From Armatimonadota bacterium (GTDB taxonomy: Bacteria > Armatimonadota > Fimbriimonadia > Fimbriimonadales > Fimbriimonadaceae), in contig JAFDWX010000003.1 of assembly GCA_018268255.1 (NCBI GenBank), positions 271,740 to 335,739 of the forward strand: a DNA stretch of 64,000 nt. Direction: 5' to 3'. The notes under the pieces are model-generated. The model searched no databases and was not told the origin of the DNA. It was given only the letters and a program-made list of their open reading frames with translations. Each line of letters starts with the position of its first letter. The stretch's first letter is position 1. Shown here one piece after another: positions 42,608 through 51,387 of the stretch. The position numbers and the translations under genes are program-made.

Positions 42608-42616
42608 ATTATATCA
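42608..42616 (-). promoter_or_regulatory. extended -10 promoter of the dockerin-protein gene
   Basis: TGATATAAT on the minus strand gives an extended -10 element; no good -35 box is present. The operator begins nine bases downstream, over the expected transcription start. Confidence 0.55.
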
Positions 42617-42730
42617 TTGGTCCAATCAAAGTCTCATAAATAGATAGGCTTCTGCCTCCCAGATCATGCATAACTCGCAAGAATACGGGTCTCGAACATA
42701 GTCACACGCTTGGTCAAGTAGGCTAACGCT

Positions 42731-43639
42731 ATGAGCTCCCCTCAAGTGGCCGTCGTCGGAAGCGCGAACTTGGACCTCGTCTTTAATACCGATCGTTTGC
42801 CGGTACCGGGGGAAACGGTGTTGGGAGGCAAGTTTGCAACGCACCCAGGTGGAAAAGGAGCGAATCAAGCAGCCGCAATCGCCCGTCTAGGTGGCCAGGC
42901 CAGTTTGGTAGGCTGCGTTGGGACTGATGCGAACGGTCGGGTTCTGCGATCAGCGTTGACGGAAATCGGAGTGCGAGTCGAGTTCTTGCAGGACGACCCT
43001 CACACGCCATCGGGCACAGCCGGAATTCTTGTTGATCGATCAGGAGCGAACATGATCGTCGTTGCTCCGGGTTCAAACTTTTCGGTAACGCCAGATCAGG
43101 TCCAAGCGGCGATCAACTCGCTCAATCCGGATATTGTTCTCGCCCAGTTGGAGTTGAATTTAGACGCGGTCCAAGCAGCATCCCATGCCAAGCGGTTCAT
43201 CTTGAATCCGGCTCCGAGCCAGCCATTGCCCGATGAGATCCTCGCCCAATGCGAGGTCATCACACCCAACGAATCTGAACTCAAAGCCCTTACCGGAATC
43301 TCGCCGACCGATGCCTCCACCTGCGAACAAGGAAGTCGCATCTTGCTGGATCGAGGCGTTTCCAACGTGGTGGTAACGCTGGGTGATCGCGGTAGCTACT
43401 GGACCTCGGCATCAAGTGGCAGGCATTTCCCGCCTATCGCGGTCCAAGCGGTCGACACAACCGCAGCCGGAGATGCCTTTAACGGTGCGCTAGCCTGGTT
43501 CTTGGCGACCGGACGAGAGATGGCCAACGCGATCCAACTTGCCAACTGCGTGGGAGCACTTTCGACCACGAAACCTGGAGCCCAGGAATCCATGCCCACC
43601 TGGGAGGAATTCGCCGCTGTCGCCAGTGAATGGCTTTAG
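42731..43639 (+). CDS. rbsK: ribokinase / PfkB family sugar kinase
   Basis: This 302-residue PfkB kinase would phosphorylate ribose or a similar pentose. VAVVGSANLDLVFNTDRLPVPGETVLG and HPGGKGANQAAAIARLG form the sugar-binding start. ITPNESEL and the C-terminal VDTTAAGDAFNGALAWFLA, with the catalytic Asp and anion hole, are typical of RbsK. It is divergent from the dockerin-protein gene, with an operator between them, so it may belong to the same regulon. It converges with the beta-lactamase-like gene, overlapping by four bases. Other sugars remain possible. Confidence 0.87.
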   Translation: MSSPQVAVVGSANLDLVFNTDRLPVPGETVLGGKFATHPGGKGANQAAAIARLGGQASLVGCVGTDANGRVLRSALTEIGVRVEFLQDDPHTPSGTAGILVDRSGANMIVVAPGSNFSVTPDQVQAAINSLNPDIVLAQLELNLDAVQAASHAKRFILNPAPSQPLPDEILAQCEVITPNESELKALTGISPTDASTCEQGSRILLDRGVSNVVVTLGDRGSYWTSASSGRHFPPIAVQAVDTTAAGDAFNGALAWFLATGREMANAIQLANCVGALSTTKPGAQESMPTWEEFAAVASEWL

Positions 43640-44790
43640 GGTCCCACAAAGGCTGCATTCGCCATCGCGTTGAACGTCTTCCGAACCTCATCGGAAAAGC
43701 TCTGAGACATGAAGACGCACACCACGCCAGATTTGGGGTCGGCCCAATACTCTGTGCAGAATGCTCCGGTATGTCCGAACGAACCAATCGGGCGCAGAGT
43801 TTGGGTTCCAGCTGCACCCCTGATCACCGAGAACCCGAGTCCATAGCCCTGCGCATCGGACCCATCTGAGAGCAGATCACCAGTCTGGACCGTTGTCATG
43901 ACCTCGGTCGATCGGGGGGAGAGCATTCGGAACTTGCCGAGAGAACCGTGGTTAGCAATGCACTGGATGAGCGTGGCCATGTCCGACGCGGTCGAGTACA
44001 ACCCACCTGCTGGATTCGCAAGTTTCGCCCCCTTTCGGAAGGGATCAGGCTGGAATTTGGATAATATGCCCTTTTCCGCAACGTACATGCTGGCAATTCT
44101 CGGATGGGCGGACTCTCGGGCGAAAAAAGTCGTGTCTTTCATTCCGAGAGGTCCAAAGATCTCGTTCTGCATGAAATCTTCCAGCTTTTGGCCGGTTACG
44201 ATTTCAACAATTCTGCCAGCGGCGGCAATTCCCGGGCCGCTGTAGGCTATCCGTTCACCGGGCTGCGCTTGGAGAGGATCTGAGCCGAAATGATCTGCAT
44301 ATTGAGCCAGGGTGAGCTTGATTTTCTCGTCGTCCGAGAGTCCGCCCGGGTCAGTTGAGGACAGTCCGCTGGTGTGGGTCAGCAGATGGCGGACCGTCAG
44401 CGCTTTGGTCCGTGGCTTGAGTGTGCCGTCGGCTTGAGCAACCTTGAGATTAGCAAATTGGGGGAGATATCGTTCGACCTTGTCATCCAGGCGGAGCAAA
44501 CCCCGTTCCACACACAGCATCACCGCAATTGCCGTGACGGGCTTGGTCATGGACATCACCTGAAAAATCGTGTCGGGCTCCATAGGCCGACGTTCCTCAA
44601 CATTTGCCAAGCCTTGACAGTCGAGCCAGACTCGATGGCCTTTGCGCTGGATCAGGGTCACAACGCCTGCAACTTGCTTCTGATCTACGAACTCTCTCAT
44701 GCGAGTCCCGATGAGATGGAGCCTCTGAACATCAAAGCCTTGCACCGTTGCAGTGCCATGGCTCAAGAGAAGGAGTGCGGGAATAAACAT
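43636..44790 (-). CDS. beta-lactamase-related serine hydrolase (class C/EstB-like)
   Basis: This 384-residue exported protein has a signal peptide (MFIPALLLLSHGTATVQG) and the penicillin-binding fold. The nucleophile is Ser80 in SMTK (residues 80-83), the second motif is YSGPG in place of Y-x-N, and HTGAF stands for the KTG motif. These proteins are often esterases, D-aminopeptidases or transpeptidase-like enzymes rather than lactamases. It lies 12 bases after citF and ends the long minus-strand operon; a periplasmic esterase acting on decorated glycans would fit but is not shown. Confidence 0.85.
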   Translation of the reverse strand: MFIPALLLLSHGTATVQGFDVQRLHLIGTRMREFVDQKQVAGVVTLIQRKGHRVWLDCQGLANVEERRPMEPDTIFQVMSMTKPVTAIAVMLCVERGLLRLDDKVERYLPQFANLKVAQADGTLKPRTKALTVRHLLTHTSGLSSTDPGGLSDDEKIKLTLAQYADHFGSDPLQAQPGERIAYSGPGIAAAGRIVEIVTGQKLEDFMQNEIFGPLGMKDTTFFARESAHPRIASMYVAEKGILSKFQPDPFRKGAKLANPAGGLYSTASDMATLIQCIANHGSLGKFRMLSPRSTEVMTTVQTGDLLSDGSDAQGYGLGFSVIRGAAGTQTLRPIGSFGHTGAFCTEYWADPKSGVVCVFMSQSFSDEVRKTFNAMANAAFVGP

Positions 44791-44802
44791 GGGTGGATAA
44801 TC

Positions 44803-46362
44803 TCAGACTTTGTGCAGGGAATCGAGGATCGTGCCATCGACCCAGGTAACAACGCCCACGATGTCCTCGGAGAGCGAAGGAGACTGGGGCGGCCCGCCGC
44901 ACAACGTCTCGGCAATGGCCTTGATCTCTTCGAGAGATTTGATGGGGAGGTCGGTATTTCTCGCTGCGTCGATAAGGTCCTGACGCTTCGGGTTGATGGC
45001 AATACCGCGTTCGGTCACAACCACATCCACGAGCTCGCCAGGCCCGCAAAGGGTGGTTACCTGGTCGCGAATAATCGGTACACGATTTCGGAAAGAGGGG
45101 ACCGCCAGGATTGTGCATTTCCCGAACAGAGCGTCCTGCCATCCTCCTATACCGTGCAGCATCCGGCCGTCCGAGTGGCTCACGACGTTTGCGTTGAAAT
45201 TGAGGTCGACCTCAGTGGCACCCAGCAAGGCGCAGTCGAGCATCGATGCAATGTTTCCTTTGCTGTGATAGTTGTAGCTGGTGAAAGGGCTCGTCATGAT
45301 GTGCTTCGGATTCACCGCCACGGAGCGAACTCCATCCTGGTCAAAAGTCTGCCCGTCCAGGATGCAGCCTGTGAGGCCTTCCTCCAATATCTCCACGAGA
45401 TATCTGGTGCTGCCGCCCCGAATGAAACTGGCGCGGACACCATTGGCGCGCATTCGATCGCGCATGTAGATGGTGAAAGCGAGGGATGTTCCCCCGGCTC
45501 CGGCTTGGAAGGACCAGCCTTCGCGCATGATCCCGGACTTCTCTACGAACTGGGCCGCCAAATCGGCTATCAGGAGCCTTTCAGGAGATCGAGTGATTTG
45601 GGTTGTTCCGGAGATGATTTGTGACGGGTCTCCAATTTGGTTGAGGAGGACGACCTGATCCACAAGGTTGCCTGCAATCTGCCATGGGGCGCATGGAAAC
45701 GGAACCAAGTTGTCTGTGACGGCGATAACATGGTCGGCATACTGGGTGTCTGCAACAGCGAAGCCCAACACTCCGCAGGCCGAGGGACCGCGCGCTCCAG
45801 TCATGTTGCCGAACGGGTCACATTCAGGAGCTGCAACCACGGCTATATCGATTTTGATCTCGCCATCTTGAACTGCGCGGTAACGGCTCCCGTGCGATCG
45901 CAAAACAGCTAAACCGGGCATGTTTCCACGGGAAGCAAAATCGCCTACTGGACCATTGAGGCTGCCCTCGATATGGTGGATCACCCCGCTTTCGAGATGC
46001 CGAATCAGTTTGGCGTGGCAGGGAAATACCGCTGAAGGAAACCAGACGAGGTTTCGTACGCCCAACTCCGCAGCGATCTCAAAAACCTGCTCTGCGACCA
46101 AGTCACCGTTGCGAAAATGGTGATGCGTGGAGATCACCATTCCGTCTCTGAGTCCTGCTCGAACAAGAGCGGACTTGAGCGACTCGGCGACCTTGTTGCC
46201 GTCGCTGGGATACATGGAACAGCTTCGGATGGGTGCCCCGTGCATTCTTCCGTCCGGTCGGTCGACCGAGACGCCTTGGAATCCTGTTACCGGTCGCCCA
46301 TTGACCACGGAAGGCACGAGGCGTCCAGCCGCATTGCGAGCGAGATTTGCTGAGACGATCAT
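44803..46362 (-). CDS. citF: citrate lyase alpha subunit (citrate:ACP transferase)
   Basis: CitF exchanges acetyl for citryl on the acyl-carrier subunit of citrate lyase. The 519-residue protein shows GMVISTHHHFRNGDLVAEQVF, IEGSLNGPVGDFASRGNMPGLAVLRSHGSRYRA, AAPECDPFGNMTGARGPSACGVLG, WSFQAGAGGTSLAF and SDGRMLHGIGGWQDALFG, all typical of the family. Its ATG overlaps the CitDE stop as ATGA, so the subunits are made together. The citC ligase and citX/citG genes that load the prosthetic group are absent from the window. Confidence 0.93.
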   Translation of the reverse strand: MIVSANLARNAAGRLVPSVVNGRPVTGFQGVSVDRPDGRMHGAPIRSCSMYPSDGNKVAESLKSALVRAGLRDGMVISTHHHFRNGDLVAEQVFEIAAELGVRNLVWFPSAVFPCHAKLIRHLESGVIHHIEGSLNGPVGDFASRGNMPGLAVLRSHGSRYRAVQDGEIKIDIAVVAAPECDPFGNMTGARGPSACGVLGFAVADTQYADHVIAVTDNLVPFPCAPWQIAGNLVDQVVLLNQIGDPSQIISGTTQITRSPERLLIADLAAQFVEKSGIMREGWSFQAGAGGTSLAFTIYMRDRMRANGVRASFIRGGSTRYLVEILEEGLTGCILDGQTFDQDGVRSVAVNPKHIMTSPFTSYNYHSKGNIASMLDCALLGATEVDLNFNANVVSHSDGRMLHGIGGWQDALFGKCTILAVPSFRNRVPIIRDQVTTLCGPGELVDVVVTERGIAINPKRQDLIDAARNTDLPIKSLEEIKAIAETLCGGPPQSPSLSEDIVGVVTWVDGTILDSLHKV

Positions 46363-47489
46363 CTATCCACTCCAGCCCGTTGTAGCGTCCGCTTCGCCCG
46401 TTCATAAATCGGCACGTCCACCATTCGCCCGTTGACCGACACCACGCCGCTGCCGTCTTTTAGAGCGGATTCATAGGTCCGCACGATCTCGCGCGATTGC
46501 TCGACTTCGGAGTTGGACGGGGCAAATCCTCGGTGTGCAGGCTGAATTTGTCGCGGGTGAATGCAACCCACGCCTTCGAATCCTGCATGCATCATGCTCC
46601 GCGCGTACTGCTCCATTCCCTCATCATCGTCCAGTTTGCTGAAAACCGAGGCGAGAGGCATAACCCCAGCCGCTCGTGCAGCATTCAGCACCATCCGATT
46701 GGCCCATTCTGCTTGTTCTGATCCGGTCGCATGGATATCGGCAAGATAGTCCTCGACTCCTAACGTCATGGCTGCGATTCGCGGCGAGGAGCGGACAATT
46801 TCGAGTGCATTGAGGACTCCAAGCGCCGATTCCAGAATGACAATGATGTGCGAGGCGCACTTCAGTTCCTCAAGATGCTTCACCACGTTCAAAACATCGC
46901 TGGCACATTCCACTTTCGGAAGAATGATTGTGTCGGGGTTTGCCGGGGCAACGGAGACAAGGTCGTGGTGAGCCGCCTCACCCGAATTGATCCGCACGGT
47001 TCGCTCGCTGGTGCCAAAGTCCAAACTTTCCAGACCTCTTCGCACCAGAGCGCGTGCTGCATCCTTTTCGCTCGGTGCGACCGAATCTTCGAGATCGAAT
47101 ATAAGGCAGTCGGCACCGTAGAGACCTGCGCTGGCAAAGAATTTTGAGGAGTTTCCGGGGACGTACAGCCTCGTCCGGCGGAGTCGATTTCGCGGTCCGG
47201 TCTCCCGTGGGGTCGTAAGGTCTGGCAAGGTCTGCCCGAGGTGTTTCGAGAGAGCGCATTCGATCCGCGCTTCGATCGCGAAAGGAAGTGCTCCCGCGTC
47301 TTGGAGTTCCAAACTCACGGATGGATTTCCGAACCGTTCGAGAATCCTCTGGGCCTGCGCTCGAATCGAATCTCCATACATGGCTTCGACTGAACTGGAA
47401 ACCCGCACCGTAGGCTGAGTTGCATCCTCGACGGTTACCAACAAGTCGGACCGAACGTTGTCACCAAAATAACCGACGGAGGTCTTCAT
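46359..47489 (-). CDS. CitD-CitE fusion: citrate lyase acyl-carrier and beta subunits
   Basis: This protein of about 376 residues joins two citrate lyase subunits. Residues 1-95 match CitD: Ser14 in VRSDLLVTVED is at the usual prosthetic-group position, followed by VSSSVEAMYGDSIRAQAQRILERFG and GALPFAIEARIECAL. Residues about 100-376 match CitE, the citryl-ACP lyase: RLRRTRLYVPGNSSKFF, ADCLIFDLEDSVAPSEKDAAR, VRINS, DTIILPKVE, IILES-like VILESALG and GCIHPRQI. The ATG at 47489 forms ATGA with the GH127 stop, so the longer frame to 47522 is rejected. A fused CitDE is unusual; separate genes are the norm. Confidence 0.88.
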   Translation of the reverse strand: MKTSVGYFGDNVRSDLLVTVEDATQPTVRVSSSVEAMYGDSIRAQAQRILERFGNPSVSLELQDAGALPFAIEARIECALSKHLGQTLPDLTTPRETGPRNRLRRTRLYVPGNSSKFFASAGLYGADCLIFDLEDSVAPSEKDAARALVRRGLESLDFGTSERTVRINSGEAAHHDLVSVAPANPDTIILPKVECASDVLNVVKHLEELKCASHIIVILESALGVLNALEIVRSSPRIAAMTLGVEDYLADIHATGSEQAEWANRMVLNAARAAGVMPLASVFSKLDDDEGMEQYARSMMHAGFEGVGCIHPRQIQPAHRGFAPSNSEVEQSREIVRTYESALKDGSGVVSVNGRMVDVPIYERAKRTLQRAGVDR

Positions 47490-49282
47490 TGCCAAGCCAC
47501 CCGATGCCATGTCGTGCGCCATCCTCCATCGTGTTGCCTTCCGGCCTCAAAGTAGGGTTTGAGTTCGATCGAAGCCTGCCCTGCTCTCGGGAAAAGCAAC
47601 GAGGGTGTGATCTTCGGCTGCTGGTTCGGATCCAGCACCACGCACGATTCCGGGAACAGCTTTGCGATTCTCAGGGTCTCTTCGAACTTGTAGCCGTCGA
47701 TCGTTGACGACGCATAAACGTACGGCCCGAGAGAAAAGTGAACGTATTCGGCCCGGACGATCTCCTGTCCATGGTGATCCAATGAATCGGTCGCATGGTG
47801 CACCTGTATCTTGGTCTCCAGGCGAATGGAGATGGTGTCGCCGGTTCGCCACTCCCGATGAATCCGTGATTCATCCACATCGACTTCATTGGCCGAGAGC
47901 CGGATGGACTCTGCCCAAGCGGGCTTCCGAACGGTGATTGCAAATTCCTGGGGTTTCTGAAGTTCAACCTGGACGGTCCAGGCGAATGGATTGTCTGGAG
48001 TGGATTTTAGGGAAATTACACAATCCTGCTCCCCTACGTTCACTGCGGATTCGCTCGGTTCGAAAAGGTTGATCGAAAGTCCCGAGTTGCTTGCGACGAT
48101 CGCCATTTGCGCCGCTTCTTCGAGAGCCATCGCCCCGCTCGATTTGCAGCAGGCCCAGTAGTATGTGTTGTTCCGGCGGCCGTTGGGGAAGGTGAAGTAA
48201 CACCAGTTCTCGCCGTCCGCATCCATTGCGCCGAGAAGTGCGTTGTACAAGGATCGCTCAAAGTGATCCACGTGTTCAGCGTTTGCTGTAAGCAGGAACA
48301 ACTCTCGATTGAGGGCCATCCAGCTTGCGGTTGCACAAGTCTCGGTCATGCCGTACGGGCTGAAGAACCCTCTCGGATTGAAAACTTCTTTGTGGGTGGC
48401 AATTCCTCCCCAGGGTCCGCCCAGCGGCGTGAGATGGTGATCTCGGATGTTGGCCCACCATCCCAAACAAGCATTCAAAATCGATTCGTCGCCCGTACAT
48501 CGATAGAGCACGGTCAGACCGGTCAGGATCCAGCAAATTTGATAGCACTTCCCAGTGCCGAGTTCGCTGACGTCGATCCCGGATGTTGGACCGCTCAGAA
48601 TGGGCAGTCCACGAAGTTCCATTGCGCTGACGATTCCTTGAGCCAGCTCCGAGTACTTGGGGTCGCCAGTCCCCAAGGACAATCGCGCCAGCGGCTCGAT
48701 GACCACTGCGCTGGAGAGCCCAGAGTGGTTGCCAATGGAGAGCAGCCGAGCAGGATCTGAGCCGAACGTCTGAACGAGCAAATCCCCGATCTTTTCAGCT
48801 GCCGCAAGCGCGGTTTTTGATTGGCAGTGCTCGGCCACAGCAAGAAATCCCAGCGCCAACCATGCATGGACCCAAATGTCCCAAGAACGCACGGAGTCCG
48901 CTTCCGAGTGGCTCAAACGAGCTTTGGAACCGGCGGCATAGGTGCTGAGGCTGCCGTCTCGTGCTTGAAACTCTACCAGAGCGTCTACCACACCAAGGAT
49001 GCGTGCCTTGATGTCATCAGACTGAGTTCTCCGGTACGCCAGTGCGGAAGCGACAAGCCATTTTCCCGCGTGCTCACCGTACCAATCCCCTGAATCGTTG
49101 AACGCGCGGGACTCTGGAGAAAACATCTGTATAGCTTCGCACTCTGCTCCGGTGACAAAGTGACAGAGCCGATGTTGAAAGCTGGACTCGACCGCCTTTC
49201 CGATCACTCCATCGCGCCATTGCGTTCGAACCACTGGCTCAAACGCTCTTTGCTCACGAGCCACGATTCGTTCTTCTGTCAT
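47486..49282 (-). CDS. GH127 beta-L-arabinofuranosidase family protein
   Basis: This protein of about 598 residues belongs to the GH127 (former DUF1680) family, which removes beta-L-arabinofuranose from plant hydroxyproline-rich glycoproteins and pectic side chains. The (alpha/alpha)6 barrel holds NDSGDWYGEHAGKWLVASALAY and PRGFFSPYGMTETCATASWMALN, where the E-x-C pair, together with the later Cys-Cys in WACCKSSGAMALEE, matches the Zn-thiolate active site. A beta-sandwich C-terminus follows. The ATG at 49282 overlaps the upstream stop as ATGA; an extension to 49405 is rejected. There is no signal peptide, so it probably acts on imported fragments. Confidence 0.88.
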   Translation of the reverse strand: MTEERIVAREQRAFEPVVRTQWRDGVIGKAVESSFQHRLCHFVTGAECEAIQMFSPESRAFNDSGDWYGEHAGKWLVASALAYRRTQSDDIKARILGVVDALVEFQARDGSLSTYAAGSKARLSHSEADSVRSWDIWVHAWLALGFLAVAEHCQSKTALAAAEKIGDLLVQTFGSDPARLLSIGNHSGLSSAVVIEPLARLSLGTGDPKYSELAQGIVSAMELRGLPILSGPTSGIDVSELGTGKCYQICWILTGLTVLYRCTGDESILNACLGWWANIRDHHLTPLGGPWGGIATHKEVFNPRGFFSPYGMTETCATASWMALNRELFLLTANAEHVDHFERSLYNALLGAMDADGENWCYFTFPNGRRNNTYYWACCKSSGAMALEEAAQMAIVASNSGLSINLFEPSESAVNVGEQDCVISLKSTPDNPFAWTVQVELQKPQEFAITVRKPAWAESIRLSANEVDVDESRIHREWRTGDTISIRLETKIQVHHATDSLDHHGQEIVRAEYVHFSLGPYVYASSTIDGYKFEETLRIAKLFPESCVVLDPNQQPKITPSLLFPRAGQASIELKPYFEAGRQHDGGWRTTWHRVAWQ

Positions 49283-51387
49283 GCTGGACAAATCCTTGGT
49301 GTTCCTGCACCTCCGCACCCAGAATGGATGAGGAACCCAAATGCGCCGCTCGTCAGAGGTCGATCCATGTCCACTGCTGTGAGTGTGAGTCGCCCATCCA
49401 CCCACGCCCGAATTTCGTTACCCTTGACCTCGACTTCCAACTCGTAGTCGCGGAACTGCTCCCACGGGAACGATGTCCTCGCCAGCGTGCTGTCTCCATC
49501 CAACGCCTTGATAATGCAGATTTCTCCGGGAGCTCCGAACACGACCGCGTAGTAGCGCCGGAGTCCCTGAACTCGAACAGCCACGCCCGCAGCTTCGGCC
49601 ATCTTGGGCGTAAAACGGCACTCAACTCGATAGTCCTGCCAGTCACGGCTGCCTTGGGTCAGCAATCCTACGCCTTCGTTTTGGCAAAGATAGTCGTATC
49701 GATCTCGGACATATTCAAACCGGTCCACGGACCGTGCCCATGCTCTGGCAGCCATTGTGCCAGGCAGATTTGGGAAGGAGGTATCGGGAATGCCTTTCCA
49801 GTCCACCTGTTCCAGCACGACCCTCCCAGTTCTGAGTTCAATGCCGATCTCGTGAATCGGATATCCGCCTGTTTCGGGCATCTTCCACTCAAGCGTCAAC
49901 TCCTGGCTCTCGCCAAGATCGAACACAGGACCCTCGACGAACCGTGATTCGTCGTTTTCGTCGTAGTGCGCAAAGTAGAGCCTTCCCGCCGACTGGGGAG
50001 ACGCTCCCCGGAGCTGGAACTTGACAGTATGCCCCGGATACAGGAGCGGGTTCGCTACCAGCACGTAGCCGGTCTTCATATCCTTGGCTTCGGGCGGGAT
50101 AAACGTGTCTCGGAATACTCTGGCAGGCGCATCGGTCCTTGATTCAATCAGCAAACCTTGTGAATTAGTTGGTCGGCTAAGACGTAAGTCGGCCGGTTGC
50201 TCAGTTCGCCATCCCTGAACGCTTCCGGGGAGTTCGAAGGTGAATCTCGCGCCATCCTTTGGGGCGAGCGGCGGAAGACCATCCAATGCCCGCCCGGCGT
50301 TGACCACTGCTACCGCTTCTTGCGCCGCATCAGCGATCGCGCGCCCTCCGTCCGCCGATGGAAGGTAAAGACGGTCGGCTACGGGACCGCGCCAATCCCT
50401 TTTTTCGAAGGCAGCCAGGCCGTTTCTCACTCCCAAAATCGCACCCACGTTTCCGGAGTTGCAGTCCGTATCCCATCCGGCTGTGTTGACGATAGCCATC
50501 GATTCGTCGAAATCTCCTGCGCCGTGAAGCAAACTGAGGATGATGAGGCCGTGATTGGGAATAAGGTGGCACTGCCCCAGGTACTTGTCGTATCCATATT
50601 CCGCCTGGAGACGTTCACGATTGGCTCGCCAGTCCTTTTCCACACGATGCCAATCGCGGACATCGGAAATAAGTTTGGACACCGTGCTCGACGGCGGGAT
50701 GAATTCCAAGCCCTTGTCGAGGAGCCGGTCGAGATCCGATTCCACGAAGGCTTCAGCGACCATCGCGGCGATGATCTTGGCACCATAGACTGCTTCGCCA
50801 TCGTGGCTGACTCGCGCCGCGCGATCGGCAAAACTCGCTGCTCTGGCGGGGTCTCCGGGACAAATCAGGCCCCAGCCGTCGATGAATATCTGTGCACCGA
50901 TCTGCTCCGAGAGTATTTTCGAGTTCAGTTCACACGATCCGCTGCGTGGTGCTTTGATCCCGCTCTTGAGGCGGAGATAGGCTGTGTGTTCCGTTGAGTT
51001 TCCCAAACCGCCCCACCAGAGCACCGTAGTCTTCTCGATGAGGTAGTTCAACCACGTCTGTCCGATCTGTTCGGATGTCAAATTCGGATCGAATCCGTAA
51101 TCTTCGAGCGCTCGCAGGAATGTGAAAGTGCCGGAGATGTCATCGTCCGTCACAATTAGGAGCCGGCCGCGCTGCTCGTGGATGTAGAAGTCCACGGTCC
51201 CGAATTCCTCAGTGATCTTTTCGTAGGGCCATCCTTCAACGGGGCGCCCGAGATACACGCCGATAAGTTTGCCGAGAACACCGGCATAGACCCTCTCCAA
51301 ATAGGCAGGATGACTGGTTCGGTCGATCTTGTTAGGGTCGGCCCAATGGCCGTTTTCGGCCACCGCGAACTGAAAATTGCTGCTCAT
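49279..51387 (-). CDS. ADP-ribosylglycohydrolase family protein with C-terminal beta-sandwich domain
   Basis: This protein of about 702 residues opens with an ADP-ribosylglycohydrolase-fold domain: ERVYAGVLGKLIGVYLGRPVEGW, TDDDISGTFTFLRALEDYG and NTAGWDTDCNSGNVGAILGVRNG, which give the Mg-binding Asp/Thr set. The second half (about 430-702) is beta-rich and ends in a concanavalin-like domain (DYRVECRFTPKMAEAAGVAVRVQGL, FRDYELEVEVKGNEIRAWVDGR). Family members with this build occur beside glycoside hydrolases, so the substrate may be a glycan ribosyl or arabinosyl linkage rather than ADP-ribose; this is inference. ATGA overlaps at both ends fix the start at 51387. Confidence 0.82.
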   Translation of the reverse strand: MSSNFQFAVAENGHWADPNKIDRTSHPAYLERVYAGVLGKLIGVYLGRPVEGWPYEKITEEFGTVDFYIHEQRGRLLIVTDDDISGTFTFLRALEDYGFDPNLTSEQIGQTWLNYLIEKTTVLWWGGLGNSTEHTAYLRLKSGIKAPRSGSCELNSKILSEQIGAQIFIDGWGLICPGDPARAASFADRAARVSHDGEAVYGAKIIAAMVAEAFVESDLDRLLDKGLEFIPPSSTVSKLISDVRDWHRVEKDWRANRERLQAEYGYDKYLGQCHLIPNHGLIILSLLHGAGDFDESMAIVNTAGWDTDCNSGNVGAILGVRNGLAAFEKRDWRGPVADRLYLPSADGGRAIADAAQEAVAVVNAGRALDGLPPLAPKDGARFTFELPGSVQGWRTEQPADLRLSRPTNSQGLLIESRTDAPARVFRDTFIPPEAKDMKTGYVLVANPLLYPGHTVKFQLRGASPQSAGRLYFAHYDENDESRFVEGPVFDLGESQELTLEWKMPETGGYPIHEIGIELRTGRVVLEQVDWKGIPDTSFPNLPGTMAARAWARSVDRFEYVRDRYDYLCQNEGVGLLTQGSRDWQDYRVECRFTPKMAEAAGVAVRVQGLRRYYAVVFGAPGEICIIKALDGDSTLARTSFPWEQFRDYELEVEVKGNEIRAWVDGRLTLTAVDMDRPLTSGAFGFLIHSGCGGAGTPRICPA

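Noticed and set aside
44374-45624. 416-codon plus-strand frame
   Set aside because: It spans the antisense of citF and the beta-lactamase-like gene, both of which are well supported.
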